Source of the DNA: Mycolicibacterium mucogenicum DSM 44124
GTDB taxonomy: Bacteria; Actinomycetota; Actinomycetes; Mycobacteriales; Mycobacteriaceae
DNA length: 64,000 nucleotides
Assembly: GCF_005670685.2 (NCBI RefSeq)
Contig: NZ_CP062008.1
Span: forward strand, 5,208,001-5,272,000
Reading direction: 5' to 3'
The first letter of the stretch is position 1. Every line of letters begins with the position of its first letter. The notes under the pieces were generated by a model. That model was not told the origin of the DNA and searched no databases. It worked only from the letters and a program-made list of their open reading frames with translations. Shown in pieces: positions 48,552-58,391 of this stretch. Position numbers and translations under genes: made by a program.

Positions 48552-49613
48552 ATGGTTGTGGACGAGCCGCTGGGCAGCCACGTACTGGAACTTGTGGTGG
48601 CCGACGTCGTCGCCGAGACCAACGACGCGCGCGTCTTGGTGTTCGAGACGCCCGACGGCAGCGACATCCCGCCAGAGCGACTGAAGTACTCCCCCGGTCA
48701 GTTCCTGACCCTGCGCGTCCCGAGCACCCGCACCGGATCGGTCGCCCGCTGCTACTCCCTGTGCAGCTCGCCGCATGCCAACGAGGCACTGACCGTCGCG
48801 GTCAAGCGCACCGCGGACGGCTACGCGTCGAACTGGCTGTGCGACAACGCACATGTCGGCATGCGGATGCACGTGCTGGCCCCGTCCGGCACGTTCGTCC
48901 CCAAGAACCTCGACACCGACTTCCTGCTGCTGGCCGGCGGCAGCGGCATCACGCCGATGCTGTCGATCCTCAAGTCCGCGCTGTCCGAGGGCACCGGCAA
49001 GGTGACGCTGTTCTACGCCAACCGTGACGAGAAGTCGGTGATCTTCAGCAAGGCGCTGCGCGAACTGACGTCGCTGTACCCGGACCGGCTGTCCGTCGTG
49101 CACTGGCTCGAGTCGGTGCAGGGCCTGCCCAACCCGACCATCCTGGCCACACAGCTGGCGCCCTACACCACGCGCGAGACGTTCATCTGCGGCCCAGCCC
49201 CGTTCATGGCCGCCGCCGAAGAGGCGCTGCTCAAGTCCGGCGCCGACAAGAGCAATGTGCACCTCGAGGTGTTCCAGTCACTGGACTCCGACCCGTTCGC
49301 CGCCGTCGTGCTCGCCGAAGATGACAGCGATGAGGGCCCGGCCACCGCAATCGTCACGCTCGACGGCGAGACGCACGAGCTGCAGTGGCCGCGCAAGGCC
49401 GTACTGCTCGACGTGCTGCTCGACAAGGGACTGGACGCACCGTTCTCCTGCCGCGAGGGGCACTGCGGGGCGTGTGCGGTGCTGATGAAGAAGGGCGACG
49501 TCGATATGGCGATCAACGACGTGTTGGAGCCGTCCGACCTCGAAGAGGGCCTCATCCTCGGTTGCCAGGCGGTGCCCAAGACGGATTCCGTCGAAGTCAC
49601 CTACGACGAGTAG
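48552..49613 (+). CDS. kshB: KshB, reductase of 3-ketosteroid 9alpha-hydroxylase
   Basis: 353 residues from the ATG at 48552; a GTG two codons later (48558) has better spacing from AAGGG. Domains: FAD-binding (about 10-110, RCYSLCSSP), NAD-binding (about 115-235, LLLAGGSGITPMLSI, FICGPAPFM), and C-terminal plant-type [2Fe-2S] ferredoxin (about 265-353) with CREGHCGAC and the distant Cys in GCQAVP. Transfers electrons from NADH to KshA. Divergent from hsaA, as in M. tuberculosis (Rv3571). Confidence 0.94.
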   Translation: MVVDEPLGSHVLELVVADVVAETNDARVLVFETPDGSDIPPERLKYSPGQFLTLRVPSTRTGSVARCYSLCSSPHANEALTVAVKRTADGYASNWLCDNAHVGMRMHVLAPSGTFVPKNLDTDFLLLAGGSGITPMLSILKSALSEGTGKVTLFYANRDEKSVIFSKALRELTSLYPDRLSVVHWLESVQGLPNPTILATQLAPYTTRETFICGPAPFMAAAEEALLKSGADKSNVHLEVFQSLDSDPFAAVVLAEDDSDEGPATAIVTLDGETHELQWPRKAVLLDVLLDKGLDAPFSCREGHCGACAVLMKKGDVDMAINDVLEPSDLEEGLILGCQAVPKTDSVEVTYDE

Positions 49614-49628
49614 CGAAGGGATACGTTC

Positions 49629-50222
49629 TTGAACGTGAAAGTGACTGTGCACGGGCTTACTGCAGCAACCGCGGCCGCTGTGCTGACCGCGACCGCGCTG
49701 ATGTCCCCCGCGACGGCTGCTGCCGCAGTCAATTCGGCCGACGCCTTCGTGCCCGTCGACGACGCCACGAAGATTCAGATTCACGTGACGGCACAGTGCT
49801 CGGGTGGTGCGTGCACCTTCAACACCGCCTCCAACCTGGTCGTCGGGGGCAATCCGGTTCCGCTGCCGCCGAACACCTGGGCGCGCGAGAACATCACGCT
49901 GCGCAGCTCGAACCGCAATGTGTACCAAGACGTCTCGTACAGCGCACCGACCGGAGCCCCGCCGATCAACCGCGGCTCGTGGAACGGCCCGGTGAACTCG
50001 CGACAGCTCAAGTCGCAGAACAGCGCTCTGGTCTCGGTCACGTTCAACGGTGGCGGCACGTTCGAGGAGTTCGCCGTCGACGGCACCTCACTGACGCTCG
50101 ACGTGCGCACCGGCAAGCCGAACACCGAGGCGAATTTCATCGCCTGCGCCGACATTCAGGTCACCTACCCCGGCGTGAACCTCACGACGCCGACGGCCTG
50201 CGCGACGACGCACTACAACTGA
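49629..50222 (+). CDS. Secreted hypothetical protein (Rv3572-like by position)
   Basis: About 197 residues; start is uncertain (TTG 49629, nine bases after AAGGGA, or GTG 49635). The first 33 residues form a signal peptide ending near SPATAAAA. The mature part has two Cys pairs (AQCSGGAC and ACAD...ACAT) likely to form disulfides, and no lipobox or transmembrane tail. No domain known. Its position directly downstream of kshB mirrors Rv3572, suggesting co-transcription with kshB. Confidence 0.72.
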   Translation: MNVKVTVHGLTAATAAAVLTATALMSPATAAAAVNSADAFVPVDDATKIQIHVTAQCSGGACTFNTASNLVVGGNPVPLPPNTWARENITLRSSNRNVYQDVSYSAPTGAPPINRGSWNGPVNSRQLKSQNSALVSVTFNGGGTFEEFAVDGTSLTLDVRTGKPNTEANFIACADIQVTYPGVNLTTPTACATTHYN

Positions 50223-50277
50223 GCGCCGCCGAACCTGAAGTAGATCGCGAACTTTCGCTGATTCTTCGCCATCGAGT

Positions 50278-53200
50278 TCACGTTCGACCGCAGGTCAGCT
50301 CATCGAAGCGCGCGAGGGCGGCCTCGAGGTCCGCCGGATCGAACAGCTCGCAACGACTGAGCAGGTCACCATCTACTAGGTAGATGCAGGTCAAACGCCA
50401 CTCGGCGGTGAGGTCCGCTTGTGATGTCGATTTGGCCACTTGGGTGATGACGGCGCCCGACTCGGTCAGGCGATGAACGGTGTCGATATACGCGCCAACG
50501 TGTTTCGAGTCGGCGAAGGATGCGAGCAAGAACGGCTTGAGCTCGCCCGCCCCGATCACCGACAGCGGCCGATGGTCAATACCCACGAAGCCCGTGGTTG
50601 TTTCCGGGATTTCGCCTCGACTGGCCGTCGCGTAGACCTCCGCGATGACTGACCAGGTGCGGGAATAAGCCGCCGCTTCGCCCGCGAGGTAGCGGGAGTC
50701 GAGTTCTTCGAAAGCGGCGTCCGAGTCGTCAAGGTCGAACACGACTACAGCGGCAACCCGTTCTTCGGCGTCAACCTCGACGACTTGTAGGAGATCGACC
50801 TGAATGTCGTCGGTTTCCTTACCGGAGGCGCGGAGTCGGTAGGCCGTCAGCCTCGCGCCACGACTCGCAAGAGTTGTGAGGACCACGTCTGCCACCAGCC
50901 CAACCTCGGCAGCTATGCGGAGATCTTGAACGGCGGCATCTGGACCATTTCGGACTCCAGCATTCACGACCCGGCGTCGATCGTCGCAGTAGTAATCTTC
51001 GGCGAACAGGTAAGCGACGGTCTCCCAGTCTCGATTGGCAAAAGCCGTCACAAATCGTTGTGCCGTCGCATTTTCCAACCGAGGCACCGGCCGGCACAGT
51101 TCGTCGAAGCGCGCGAGGGCGGCGTCGAGGTCGGTCTCGTCGAAGATCTCGACACCGCTGGTCAGCTCACCTTCGACGGTGATGACGTCGATCATCCACA
51201 ACTCGGCGCAGCCGCCCTCGGCCGAAGTCCCCTTCAGGGACTGGGTGATGACCGCGCCGAGTTCATTCAGTCGATGCACCACCTCGACACACACTCGGGC
51301 ATCCGGGACGAGCTCCAACGTCGCAGCCAGAGATGCGGCCAGATCGGCACCCTCGGCACCTACAAGGGCGCGATGGTCGACGTAGACCGGATCGGTTGTT
51401 GTCCTGGGTATTTCGTGCCGGTTGAATTCGGCGTAGCTATTCGTGATCACCGACCAGGTATGGGCGAATGGTGCCGCCTCACCAGCCAGGTAGCGAGCAT
51501 CCAGTTCAGCGACGGCGGCGTCGAGGTCATCAGAGTCGAAGGTGACGAATGCCGTAATCCGCTCCGCGACATCGATTTCGGCCAAGGTCAACATGTTGGC
51601 GTAGAACGGCTCAGCCACCTCGATGTTGCTCGCGAAGCGGGACAAGACCAAGGCGAGCCGCTGTCCGCGGGTGGCGATCACGCTCGAAGCCGACAGAGTC
51701 ACCGCGAACTCGGCGACCGCCCGCATGTTCGCACTGACGGCTTCGAGACCGCTGAGCACCCCCGTGCCGATGACCGCGCGACGGTCATCGAGTACCGGGA
51801 CTTCGGCGTACATTTCGGCCATCGTTGCCCAATCGCGGGTCGCGAAACACCTGAAATAGCGCTCGTACAAACGGCTCGCCGCGTTCTCCAAAGGCCTTAC
51901 TTGCGAATCCAATTCGGTGAATCGAGCAAGCGCAGCACCAAGGTCTGTCTCATCGAACATCTCACTGCGGCTGAACAGTTCACCATCAAGCGTCATGAGG
52001 TGGATCTCGCGCCACTCGGCCTCGAAGCCATCACGGGATGTTCCTCTCAACACCTGGGTGATGACGGTCCCAGAATCGGTCAGCAGGTGCACCGACTCGA
52101 TGCGGAAACTGATGTCCGGCACCTGCTCCCAGGCGAGAACGGTGTACTCCTTGATGCCACCCGGGACGAATGACGCGATCAGCCTGTTGTCGATACTCAC
52201 CATATCGACTGTCGTGTCGGGTAATTCGTGCCGATTGAGCGCGTCGTACGCACGGAGAACTGTCGACCAAGTGTGCGCGTGCGGAGCCGCTTCGCCGGCA
52301 AGATAGCGCGCATCGAGTTCAGCGGTTGCAGCGTCGAGATCGTCGGGATCGAACACGACCATCGCCGCAATCTGGTTGTGGGAGTTGGTTTCGACGACGC
52401 CGAGCAGCTCATTGCGGAACTCGCCGGAGTCGCCACCGGCACCCGAGGCACTCACGAGGGCGAGGCGCTCCCGACGGGTGGCAACGACGACGAAGTTCAT
52501 GTGGGTGATCCCGGCGTCGGCATAGGCCTGCAGGCTTTGGATCTCGGAGCCTCGACCGTGTCGGATCCCTGCGTTCACCACCCGACGCCGATCGTCGACA
52601 ACAAGGTCGTCGGCCAATACGGTAGCCACAGCGTTCCAGTCCCGGTCCGCGAAATACGACAGGTAGTGCTTGGCGACGTGGGTCGCCGCGTTATCCCGTC
52701 GCCTCTTGCGCGAACGCTCCTCGGGTCGGGCGTACCGGGCGTCGAGTTCGGCAATCGCGGCGTCCATGTCCTCCGGGTCGAACCACACCTGGAATATGAC
52801 CCGGCCCTCGGAGTCAACACCGTAGACCTGAAGAAACTCGTCTTGGGGCGCCCCAGCGCTCACGTCGGCGGTGCCCACCCGCACGCGCGCGAGCGCCAGA
52901 CATTCACCACGCACAGCGATGACATCGTGGGCCACCCGCATGGCCCCTGACTCGAGATCGCGCCGCGTCTGACGTGTCACCTCAGGCAGGGTGAAGTCAC
53001 CGCGCTTGAAACCGACAAGTTTTCGCCGGCTCTCAACAGACGCGTCGGGGGCGACCAGCCTCTCGAATTCGTCCCAGTCCGCACGGTCGTGAGCGGCCAT
53101 CACGCGTTCGCTCAGGAGGACCGCTGCCGTGCGCACCCCGACAGTGGGCGGTTCAGGTTCGGCCGGAGCACTCGGGCGGCCAGGGTCGTCAAGGAGCCCG

Positions 53201-56200
53201 CGTGCTCTTTCAGCAAGCACCGCAGCACCTTTGCGCTCGTACAGACCTGCCGCCCGTTCAGCTGCCGCGCGCGCCCCCGCGGTATCACCGGCAGCCTTCA
53301 GAACCCCTGCCAGGCAGTCGCACGCATCACCGTGATCCACCAATGCGTCGGTGCGTTGGGCGAGCGCGACAGCGGCCTCGGCCATTTTCCGAGCCTCAGC
53401 GTGCTCACCGCAGCACGACAGCAGCTGCGCCCGCAGCGTCCGCCAGGCGATCGACGATTTCAATGCGTGGCCGGCACGCCGCTCGCTCTCCGTGCATAAT
53501 TCGTCAGCCTCGACGACTCGGCCGAGCATCAGGCAGGTGCGGCCCAGCAGGGCAGCCGTCTCGGCGATGTCGAGGTCCAGCCGCAGACGTCGAAATCCGT
53601 TGTAGGCCTTGCGCAGAAATAGCTCAGCAGCAACCGCATCGCCACTGACCAGCTCGATGATACCGGCATAGTGCTCGACCTCTAGGCCCGCGTGGCGCAG
53701 TCCGAGTCCGGTAACGGTGCGGCGGGCAGAGTCGATCATGCGCCGCGCTGCAGCGCTCCGCCCACGGAACGCCTCGAGCACGGCCTGACACCGCATCGAG
53801 GTGGCCTCGACGGCGGGCGATTCGGTCGTGATGCGCAGCAACCGAACCACATCCAGACACCGTCCACCGGCCCGCGGTACGGGGTTGGGCCCCCACAGCG
53901 CGGCCAGCGGCGCACCCGCCAGGACCGCGTTGACCCGGCGGTGATCACCTGAACGACGGGCCGCGGTCAGCGCCTCGTCAAGTGCCACCTCGCTGTCGCC
54001 GATCCGGCCGAGCCGGGCCAGGCACGCGGCACGGACGGTGTGCGCCTTGGCTTCTCCGGCGGCGTCGTTCAGTTCACCCAGCTTTCGGGCCGCCCCGTAC
54101 AACGCCGATTCAATCTCGTCCAATCGGTCCGGGTGCGTCAGCATGGACAGCTGACCGGCGAAACACGTCGCCCAGGCCGCCAGGCGCGGGGAATCGACTG
54201 TCGCCGAATGCAATTGGGGCACCACATCGGCGGCCGACGCCACGTCCCCCGCCGCCAGCAGAGCCTCGCAGCGAGCGATCAATAGGTCGGCAACCTGGTC
54301 GTCGCGGTCCGCCACTTCGTCGTCGAGTTCTTCCAGTGCGTGCAGGGCATGGTCGTACAGGTCGGCGGCGCCCTCATACGCGAGCCGGGTCATCGCCTGG
54401 TCCGCCGCCAGGCGGCAGTATTCAATGGCCTTGGCGGCGTTGCCCGCCCACGCACATTCGAAGTAGTGGTGCGCCAGTTCGCCGAACAGTTCGTCGTCCG
54501 CGCCAGGCTGGTCCTCGAGGGTGACGGCGATGCGCTGGTGCAGCCGCATACGCCGCACCGACGGTAGTTCGGCAAGCAGCGACTGCCGGACGATGGCGTG
54601 GTTGAACCGATAACAACCGCCTGGCTCCTCGATCACGATGCCGGCGTGGCACGCCTCGTCGAACGCATCGATCAGGTCCCCTCCGACAACCTTTTCGACA
54701 AGATTCACGTGAAACCGACTCCCGATGACGGCGGCCGCGGCAAGCGCTTTGTTGGTCTCCGCGGGCAGACGGGACAGGCGGCGGCTCACCGCTTCACGGA
54801 CGCCCTGTGGCAAGGTGCTCGGATCCCAATGGCCGCCACTCTCCTCCACATGTCGTAGTGCCTCGATGAGGAAGAACGGATTGCCGCCGGTTACCGAGGC
54901 CAACGCCCGAGCCAGTTCTTCATCGTCGTAGCCGGTCTCGGCGACGTACGCCGTCACCTCGTTCACGTCGAGACCACTCAGCGACAGGCGACTGGCCGTC
55001 CCGTCCCTGTTGAGGTCGGCGAGCATTGCCGCCAGCGGGTGAGACCGGTCGAGGTCGGTACTGCGATACGTCCCGACGATCTGCACGCGGGCGTGGTCGC
55101 CGAACCGCAGGAGATGCCGCAACAGCAGCAGCGTGGGCTTGGCCGCCCAGTGCAGGTCGTCAAGGATGAGCACCACCGGCGTACTCGCCGAGGCCACACC
55201 CATCACCGCGACGACGGCGTCGAACAGCGCGTAGCGCTCGGTGTCCGGGTCGGCACGGGTCGGCGCAGCCACATCGGGCAGCACGTCGGCCAGACCAGGC
55301 ACCAATGCCAGCAGTGCTTCCACGCCACGCAGCCCCCGTAGCCGGTCGGCCCCGAGGCACGGCACCAGCGCGCGCAGGGCTTCGGCGAACGGCTGGTACG
55401 GCGCGCCGAGGTCCTCATCGCAGCGGCCGTAGATGACAAGGGCGCCTTGGTCATACGCCTGGCGTGACCACTCCCCGGCCAGGCGGGTCTTGCCGACCCC
55501 GGGTTCGCCGGCGATCAGCACCGAGTTCGCGGTCCCGGCGAGTGCGGTCTGCCACGCCGTGAACAACCGCTCCAGTTCGACGCCGCGCCCGACGAACGGA
55601 CCGGAACCGGTCAGCACCGCAGGTAGCGCCGGGCGCTCGATGGAGGTCTCGGTGGTCGGCGGTTCGGGCGTGTCATCGGTGACGTCGCGACGGAGCTCGA
55701 AGACGTGCTCGGGGCGAGCCAGGTTCTTGAGCTGTCGCATTCCCAGATCGGCCAAGGCCACATCATCGGACAGCGAATCGATTACCAACTCGGCCGTCGC
55801 TCCGGAACACAGGATTTGGCCGCCCTCGGCGATCGACCGCAACCGGGCCGCCCGATTCACCGCCCGGCCGAAGTAGTCGCCGTCGCGAAGCTCCGCCTCC
55901 CCGGTGTGCAGCGCCACCCGGATCCGCATCGGATCGACCAGCGCCCAGCCCTCGGCGGCCATGGCCTGCTGCAACTCGATGGCGGCTGCGGCAGCCGCCG
56001 ATGGGCGATCGAAAACCGAGAACGTGGCGTCGCCCTCGCCGCGGGTCTTGATCAGCCGCCCGCCGTGCGAGGTGACGATCTGCCCGACCAGCTCGTCGTG
56101 CCTGGCCAGCGCCACCGCCATGGCGTCGGCATCGGTCTCCCAGGCGGCCGTCGACCCCTCGATGTCCGTCAACAGAAAGGTGACCGCCCGCGTGACCGAC

Positions 56201-56976
56201 GGAACATGCTGCACCGCAGGCACTTCCAGTGAGCCGTCTTGCGCGACGATCGCCGCTTCGAGTCGGCGCAGGCCTGGTCCGGGGTCCACTCCGAGCTCGT
56301 CGGCAAGCAGGGCCCGCGCCCGCCGGTAGGCACCGAGGGCTTCGCCCTGCCGGCCTGCGCGGTAGAGCGCGAGCATCAGCTGTCCCCAACGCCTTTCACG
56401 CAACGGCGCCTCAGCGACAGCGGCCTCGAGCTCGCCGATGATCTCGGCGACGCGGCCCGCGGCCAGCAGTGCATCGGCCCGATCCTCCACCAATGCGGCG
56501 TGGCTCTCGATCCATCGCGTCTTTTCCGATGTGCCGCGTCGGCCGTCGGGCAGTTCGGGGATGCCACGCCAGAGGGCGACCGCCTCGTCGAAACGGACGA
56601 CGGCCTCGACGATGTCGCCAGTGGCCACGGCGTCGCGGGCCGATCGGGCGGCCGATTTGTACCGGGCGGCGTCGACTTCCGACTCGGCCAGCGTCCACCC
56701 TGCGCCCTCCGTCAGGATCAATCCGTCGCCCAGTACGCGGCGCAGGGCCGAGATGTGGGTCTGCAGGGCCTTCGCGGCGGTACGCGGGGACTCGTCTCCC
56801 CAGAGCAACTCGAAGAATGCGTCGGCCGACACGACGGAGCCGCAGTGCAGCCCGAGCATCGTGAGGATCGCGCGCGGCTTGGCGCCCGGGATCGTGACGG
56901 GCGTACCGTCCCGCCGGACCTGCAGAGGTCCCAAAACCCCCAGCTCCACGGCTTGAAGCGTAATCACATCCGTCAT
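50278..56976 (-). CDS. Giant SARP-type regulator: BTAD, cyclase, ATPase, TPR and SnoaL-like repeats
   Basis: 2232 residues. Order: SARP winged-helix DNA-binding domain (about 10-105); BTAD helical repeats (106-247); class III adenylate/guanylate cyclase-like domain (262-430) with TDIEGST, KTRGEGDATF and NRAARL; AAA/STAND ATPase with Walker A GEPGVGKT (490-497) and Walker B VVLILDDLHWA; TPR-like helices (about 800-1280); then a half unit (1287-1425) and three tandem units (1426-1699, 1700-1970, 1971-2232). Each full unit has a DW...DDRR half and a TWS...SVHxLTESGAVITQ half ending in a F-DE-x-DLxAALARFxEL motif, and looks like two SnoaL/NTF2-like folds. GEG replaces the usual GDG of the cyclase. 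Target genes unknown. Confidence 0.9.
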   Translation of the reverse strand: MTDVITLQAVELGVLGPLQVRRDGTPVTIPGAKPRAILTMLGLHCGSVVSADAFFELLWGDESPRTAAKALQTHISALRRVLGDGLILTEGAGWTLAESEVDAARYKSAARSARDAVATGDIVEAVVRFDEAVALWRGIPELPDGRRGTSEKTRWIESHAALVEDRADALLAAGRVAEIIGELEAAVAEAPLRERRWGQLMLALYRAGRQGEALGAYRRARALLADELGVDPGPGLRRLEAAIVAQDGSLEVPAVQHVPSVTRAVTFLLTDIEGSTAAWETDADAMAVALARHDELVGQIVTSHGGRLIKTRGEGDATFSVFDRPSAAAAAAIELQQAMAAEGWALVDPMRIRVALHTGEAELRDGDYFGRAVNRAARLRSIAEGGQILCSGATAELVIDSLSDDVALADLGMRQLKNLARPEHVFELRRDVTDDTPEPPTTETSIERPALPAVLTGSGPFVGRGVELERLFTAWQTALAGTANSVLIAGEPGVGKTRLAGEWSRQAYDQGALVIYGRCDEDLGAPYQPFAEALRALVPCLGADRLRGLRGVEALLALVPGLADVLPDVAAPTRADPDTERYALFDAVVAVMGVASASTPVVLILDDLHWAAKPTLLLLRHLLRFGDHARVQIVGTYRSTDLDRSHPLAAMLADLNRDGTASRLSLSGLDVNEVTAYVAETGYDDEELARALASVTGGNPFFLIEALRHVEESGGHWDPSTLPQGVREAVSRRLSRLPAETNKALAAAAVIGSRFHVNLVEKVVGGDLIDAFDEACHAGIVIEEPGGCYRFNHAIVRQSLLAELPSVRRMRLHQRIAVTLEDQPGADDELFGELAHHYFECAWAGNAAKAIEYCRLAADQAMTRLAYEGAADLYDHALHALEELDDEVADRDDQVADLLIARCEALLAAGDVASAADVVPQLHSATVDSPRLAAWATCFAGQLSMLTHPDRLDEIESALYGAARKLGELNDAAGEAKAHTVRAACLARLGRIGDSEVALDEALTAARRSGDHRRVNAVLAGAPLAALWGPNPVPRAGGRCLDVVRLLRITTESPAVEATSMRCQAVLEAFRGRSAAARRMIDSARRTVTGLGLRHAGLEVEHYAGIIELVSGDAVAAELFLRKAYNGFRRLRLDLDIAETAALLGRTCLMLGRVVEADELCTESERRAGHALKSSIAWRTLRAQLLSCCGEHAEARKMAEAAVALAQRTDALVDHGDACDCLAGVLKAAGDTAGARAAAERAAGLYERKGAAVLAERARGLLDDPGRPSAPAEPEPPTVGVRTAAVLLSERVMAAHDRADWDEFERLVAPDASVESRRKLVGFKRGDFTLPEVTRQTRRDLESGAMRVAHDVIAVRGECLALARVRVGTADVSAGAPQDEFLQVYGVDSEGRVIFQVWFDPEDMDAAIAELDARYARPEERSRKRRRDNAATHVAKHYLSYFADRDWNAVATVLADDLVVDDRRRVVNAGIRHGRGSEIQSLQAYADAGITHMNFVVVATRRERLALVSASGAGGDSGEFRNELLGVVETNSHNQIAAMVVFDPDDLDAATAELDARYLAGEAAPHAHTWSTVLRAYDALNRHELPDTTVDMVSIDNRLIASFVPGGIKEYTVLAWEQVPDISFRIESVHLLTDSGTVITQVLRGTSRDGFEAEWREIHLMTLDGELFSRSEMFDETDLGAALARFTELDSQVRPLENAASRLYERYFRCFATRDWATMAEMYAEVPVLDDRRAVIGTGVLSGLEAVSANMRAVAEFAVTLSASSVIATRGQRLALVLSRFASNIEVAEPFYANMLTLAEIDVAERITAFVTFDSDDLDAAVAELDARYLAGEAAPFAHTWSVITNSYAEFNRHEIPRTTTDPVYVDHRALVGAEGADLAASLAATLELVPDARVCVEVVHRLNELGAVITQSLKGTSAEGGCAELWMIDVITVEGELTSGVEIFDETDLDAALARFDELCRPVPRLENATAQRFVTAFANRDWETVAYLFAEDYYCDDRRRVVNAGVRNGPDAAVQDLRIAAEVGLVADVVLTTLASRGARLTAYRLRASGKETDDIQVDLLQVVEVDAEERVAAVVVFDLDDSDAAFEELDSRYLAGEAAAYSRTWSVIAEVYATASRGEIPETTTGFVGIDHRPLSVIGAGELKPFLLASFADSKHVGAYIDTVHRLTESGAVITQVAKSTSQADLTAEWRLTCIYLVDGDLLSRCELFDPADLEAALARFDELTCGRT

Positions 56977-57020
56977 CGTCGGTGCGGCGATTCAACGCGG
57001 AGTCAAGGTTTGGTCAAGGC

Positions 57021-57470
57021 TTACCGATCGTCGAGCAGATCACTCAGCCGCTGCAGTGCATCGACGACGCCGTCGACCTCGTCGACCCCGATGGCCTCGT
57101 CGATGTAACCGTTGACGGTCGCCAGCGCGGCCTCCAGTCGCCGGAGCGCGTCGGTGCCGGATTCGGTCGGCCACAACTCCCAGGACCGGCCGTCGCTCTG
57201 GCTGGCCCGGCGCTCGACAAACCCCGCGGCCTCCAGCCGGCCGACCATGGCCGTGACCGCCGATTCGCGCTGGCCGAGTTGTGCCGCGATGAGCGACTGG
57301 CGACACCCGGCGTGCTTTTCGATGAGCATGAGCGCGGCGGCCTGTGCCGTCGTGATGTCGGCTTCGTCAGAGAACAGCCGATCGGCGGTGGTGCGCAGCC
57401 GCTGCGCGACGGTCTGCAGCTGGAAGTACGCACGCCGCTTGCCTGCCGGTGACCTGTGTTTCGAAACCAC
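57021..57470 (-). CDS. MarR family regulator
   Basis: 149 residues from a GTG at 57470. Winged helix: TTAQAAALMLIEKHAGCRQSLIAAQLGQRESAVTAMVGRLEAAGFVERR. Divergent from the amidohydrolase at 57508; the 37-bp gap is mostly occupied by a 22-bp palindrome, so it probably represses both genes. Confidence 0.88.
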   Translation of the reverse strand: MVSKHRSPAGKRRAYFQLQTVAQRLRTTADRLFSDEADITTAQAAALMLIEKHAGCRQSLIAAQLGQRESAVTAMVGRLEAAGFVERRASQSDGRSWELWPTESGTDALRRLEAALATVNGYIDEAIGVDEVDGVVDALQRLSDLLDDR

Positions 57471-57479
57471 CCTTGCATT

Positions 57480-57501
57480 ATTACTTCACTAGTGAAGTAA
57501 T
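57480..57501. promoter_or_regulatory. MarR operator, 22-bp perfect palindrome
   Basis: ATTACTTCACT followed by its exact reverse complement AGTGAAGTAAT. It lies between the MarR start (57470) and the amidohydrolase start (57508), six bases before the latter, where a bound dimer would block both. Confidence 0.8.
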
Positions 57502-57507
57502 TGAGGC

Positions 57508-58320
57508 ATGACACGAGTGATCGACGCGTGGTCCCAGCAGCCGAACGAGTTGTTCATGCGTCAGCCATGGCTGCGGCCGCTGCTGCGCTGGACCCGCCAA
57601 GAAGACCTGCCGGCCCTGCCCATCGACGTCACACTGAAGGCGATGGACGACGCCGGCGTCGAGAAGTCGTTGCTGTGCGCGTGGATCGGGCCGCATGGCG
57701 CATTGATCGACAACGACGAGACGGCGGCGCACGTGCGCGCGCATCCCGACCGGTTCGCCGGCGTCGCCTCCGTGGACCTCACCCGACCGGTTGACGCCGT
57801 CCGCGAATTACGCCGGGCGGTAACCGATCTGGGCATGGTGGCGCTGCGTGTGGTCCCCTGGCTGTGGAACCTGCCGCCCAACGACCGCCGCTACTATCCG
57901 CTGCTGCAGGCCTGCGTCGAACTCGGCATCCCGTTCTGCACACAGATCGGGCATACCGGGCCACTCTGTCCGTCCGAGCCCGGCCGCCCGATTCCCTACC
58001 TGGAGACGGTCCTGCTCGAGTTCCCGGAACTCGTGGTCATCGGTGGCCACGTCGGCGCACCGTGGATCGACGAAGTCCTGTTCCTGGCCAAGAAGTTTCC
58101 GAACTTCTACATCGACACCTCGGCCTACGCGACGCATCGTCTACCCGCGGCGCTCGTGGACTACATGCGCGGATCCGGCCGCACCCGAGTGCTTTTCGGG
58201 ACCAACTGGCCGATGCTGTCCGCCGAGCGGTGTCTGGAACGGCTGGACGATCTGGGCCTCGATGCCGAGGCGCGCGACCTCTACCTCGGCGGGAATGCGG
58301 CGCGGGTTTTCGGGGTGTGA
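57508..58320 (+). CDS. Amidohydrolase-2 (ACMSD-like TIM barrel) family protein
   Basis: 270 residues. Metal-dependent hydrolase/decarboxylase fold: FAGVASVDLTRP, GMVALRVVPWLWNLPPND, CTQIGHTGP (metal His), VVIGGHVGAPWIDE (metal His) and FGTNWPM with the Asn/Asp-type site (Asp of the usual FGTD is Asn). The N-terminal HxH motif of the family is missing (MTRVIDAWSQQPN). Substrate unknown; controlled by the divergent MarR gene. Ends before a hairpin. Confidence 0.78.
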   Translation: MTRVIDAWSQQPNELFMRQPWLRPLLRWTRQEDLPALPIDVTLKAMDDAGVEKSLLCAWIGPHGALIDNDETAAHVRAHPDRFAGVASVDLTRPVDAVRELRRAVTDLGMVALRVVPWLWNLPPNDRRYYPLLQACVELGIPFCTQIGHTGPLCPSEPGRPIPYLETVLLEFPELVVIGGHVGAPWIDEVLFLAKKFPNFYIDTSAYATHRLPAALVDYMRGSGRTRVLFGTNWPMLSAERCLERLDDLGLDAEARDLYLGGNAARVFGV

Positions 58321-58344
58321 CAGTTCGGCCGAGGCGGGCGAGAT

Positions 58345-58379
58345 GATCTGCGGCAACGAATCACTCGCTGCCGCAGATC
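58345..58379. terminator. Hairpin between convergent amidohydrolase and hchA
   Basis: Perfect 11-bp stem GATCTGCGGCA/TGCCGCAGATC with a 13-nt loop, 24 bp after the amidohydrolase stop and 12 bp from the hchA stop; it can serve both convergent genes. Confidence 0.7.
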
Positions 58380-58391
58380 AAATGCCTTGAG

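Noticed and set aside
50223..50277. Hairpin terminator between the secreted protein and the giant regulator
   Set aside because: Only short, imperfect pairings (GCGAA/TTCGC) can be drawn, without a T-run; too weak to report.
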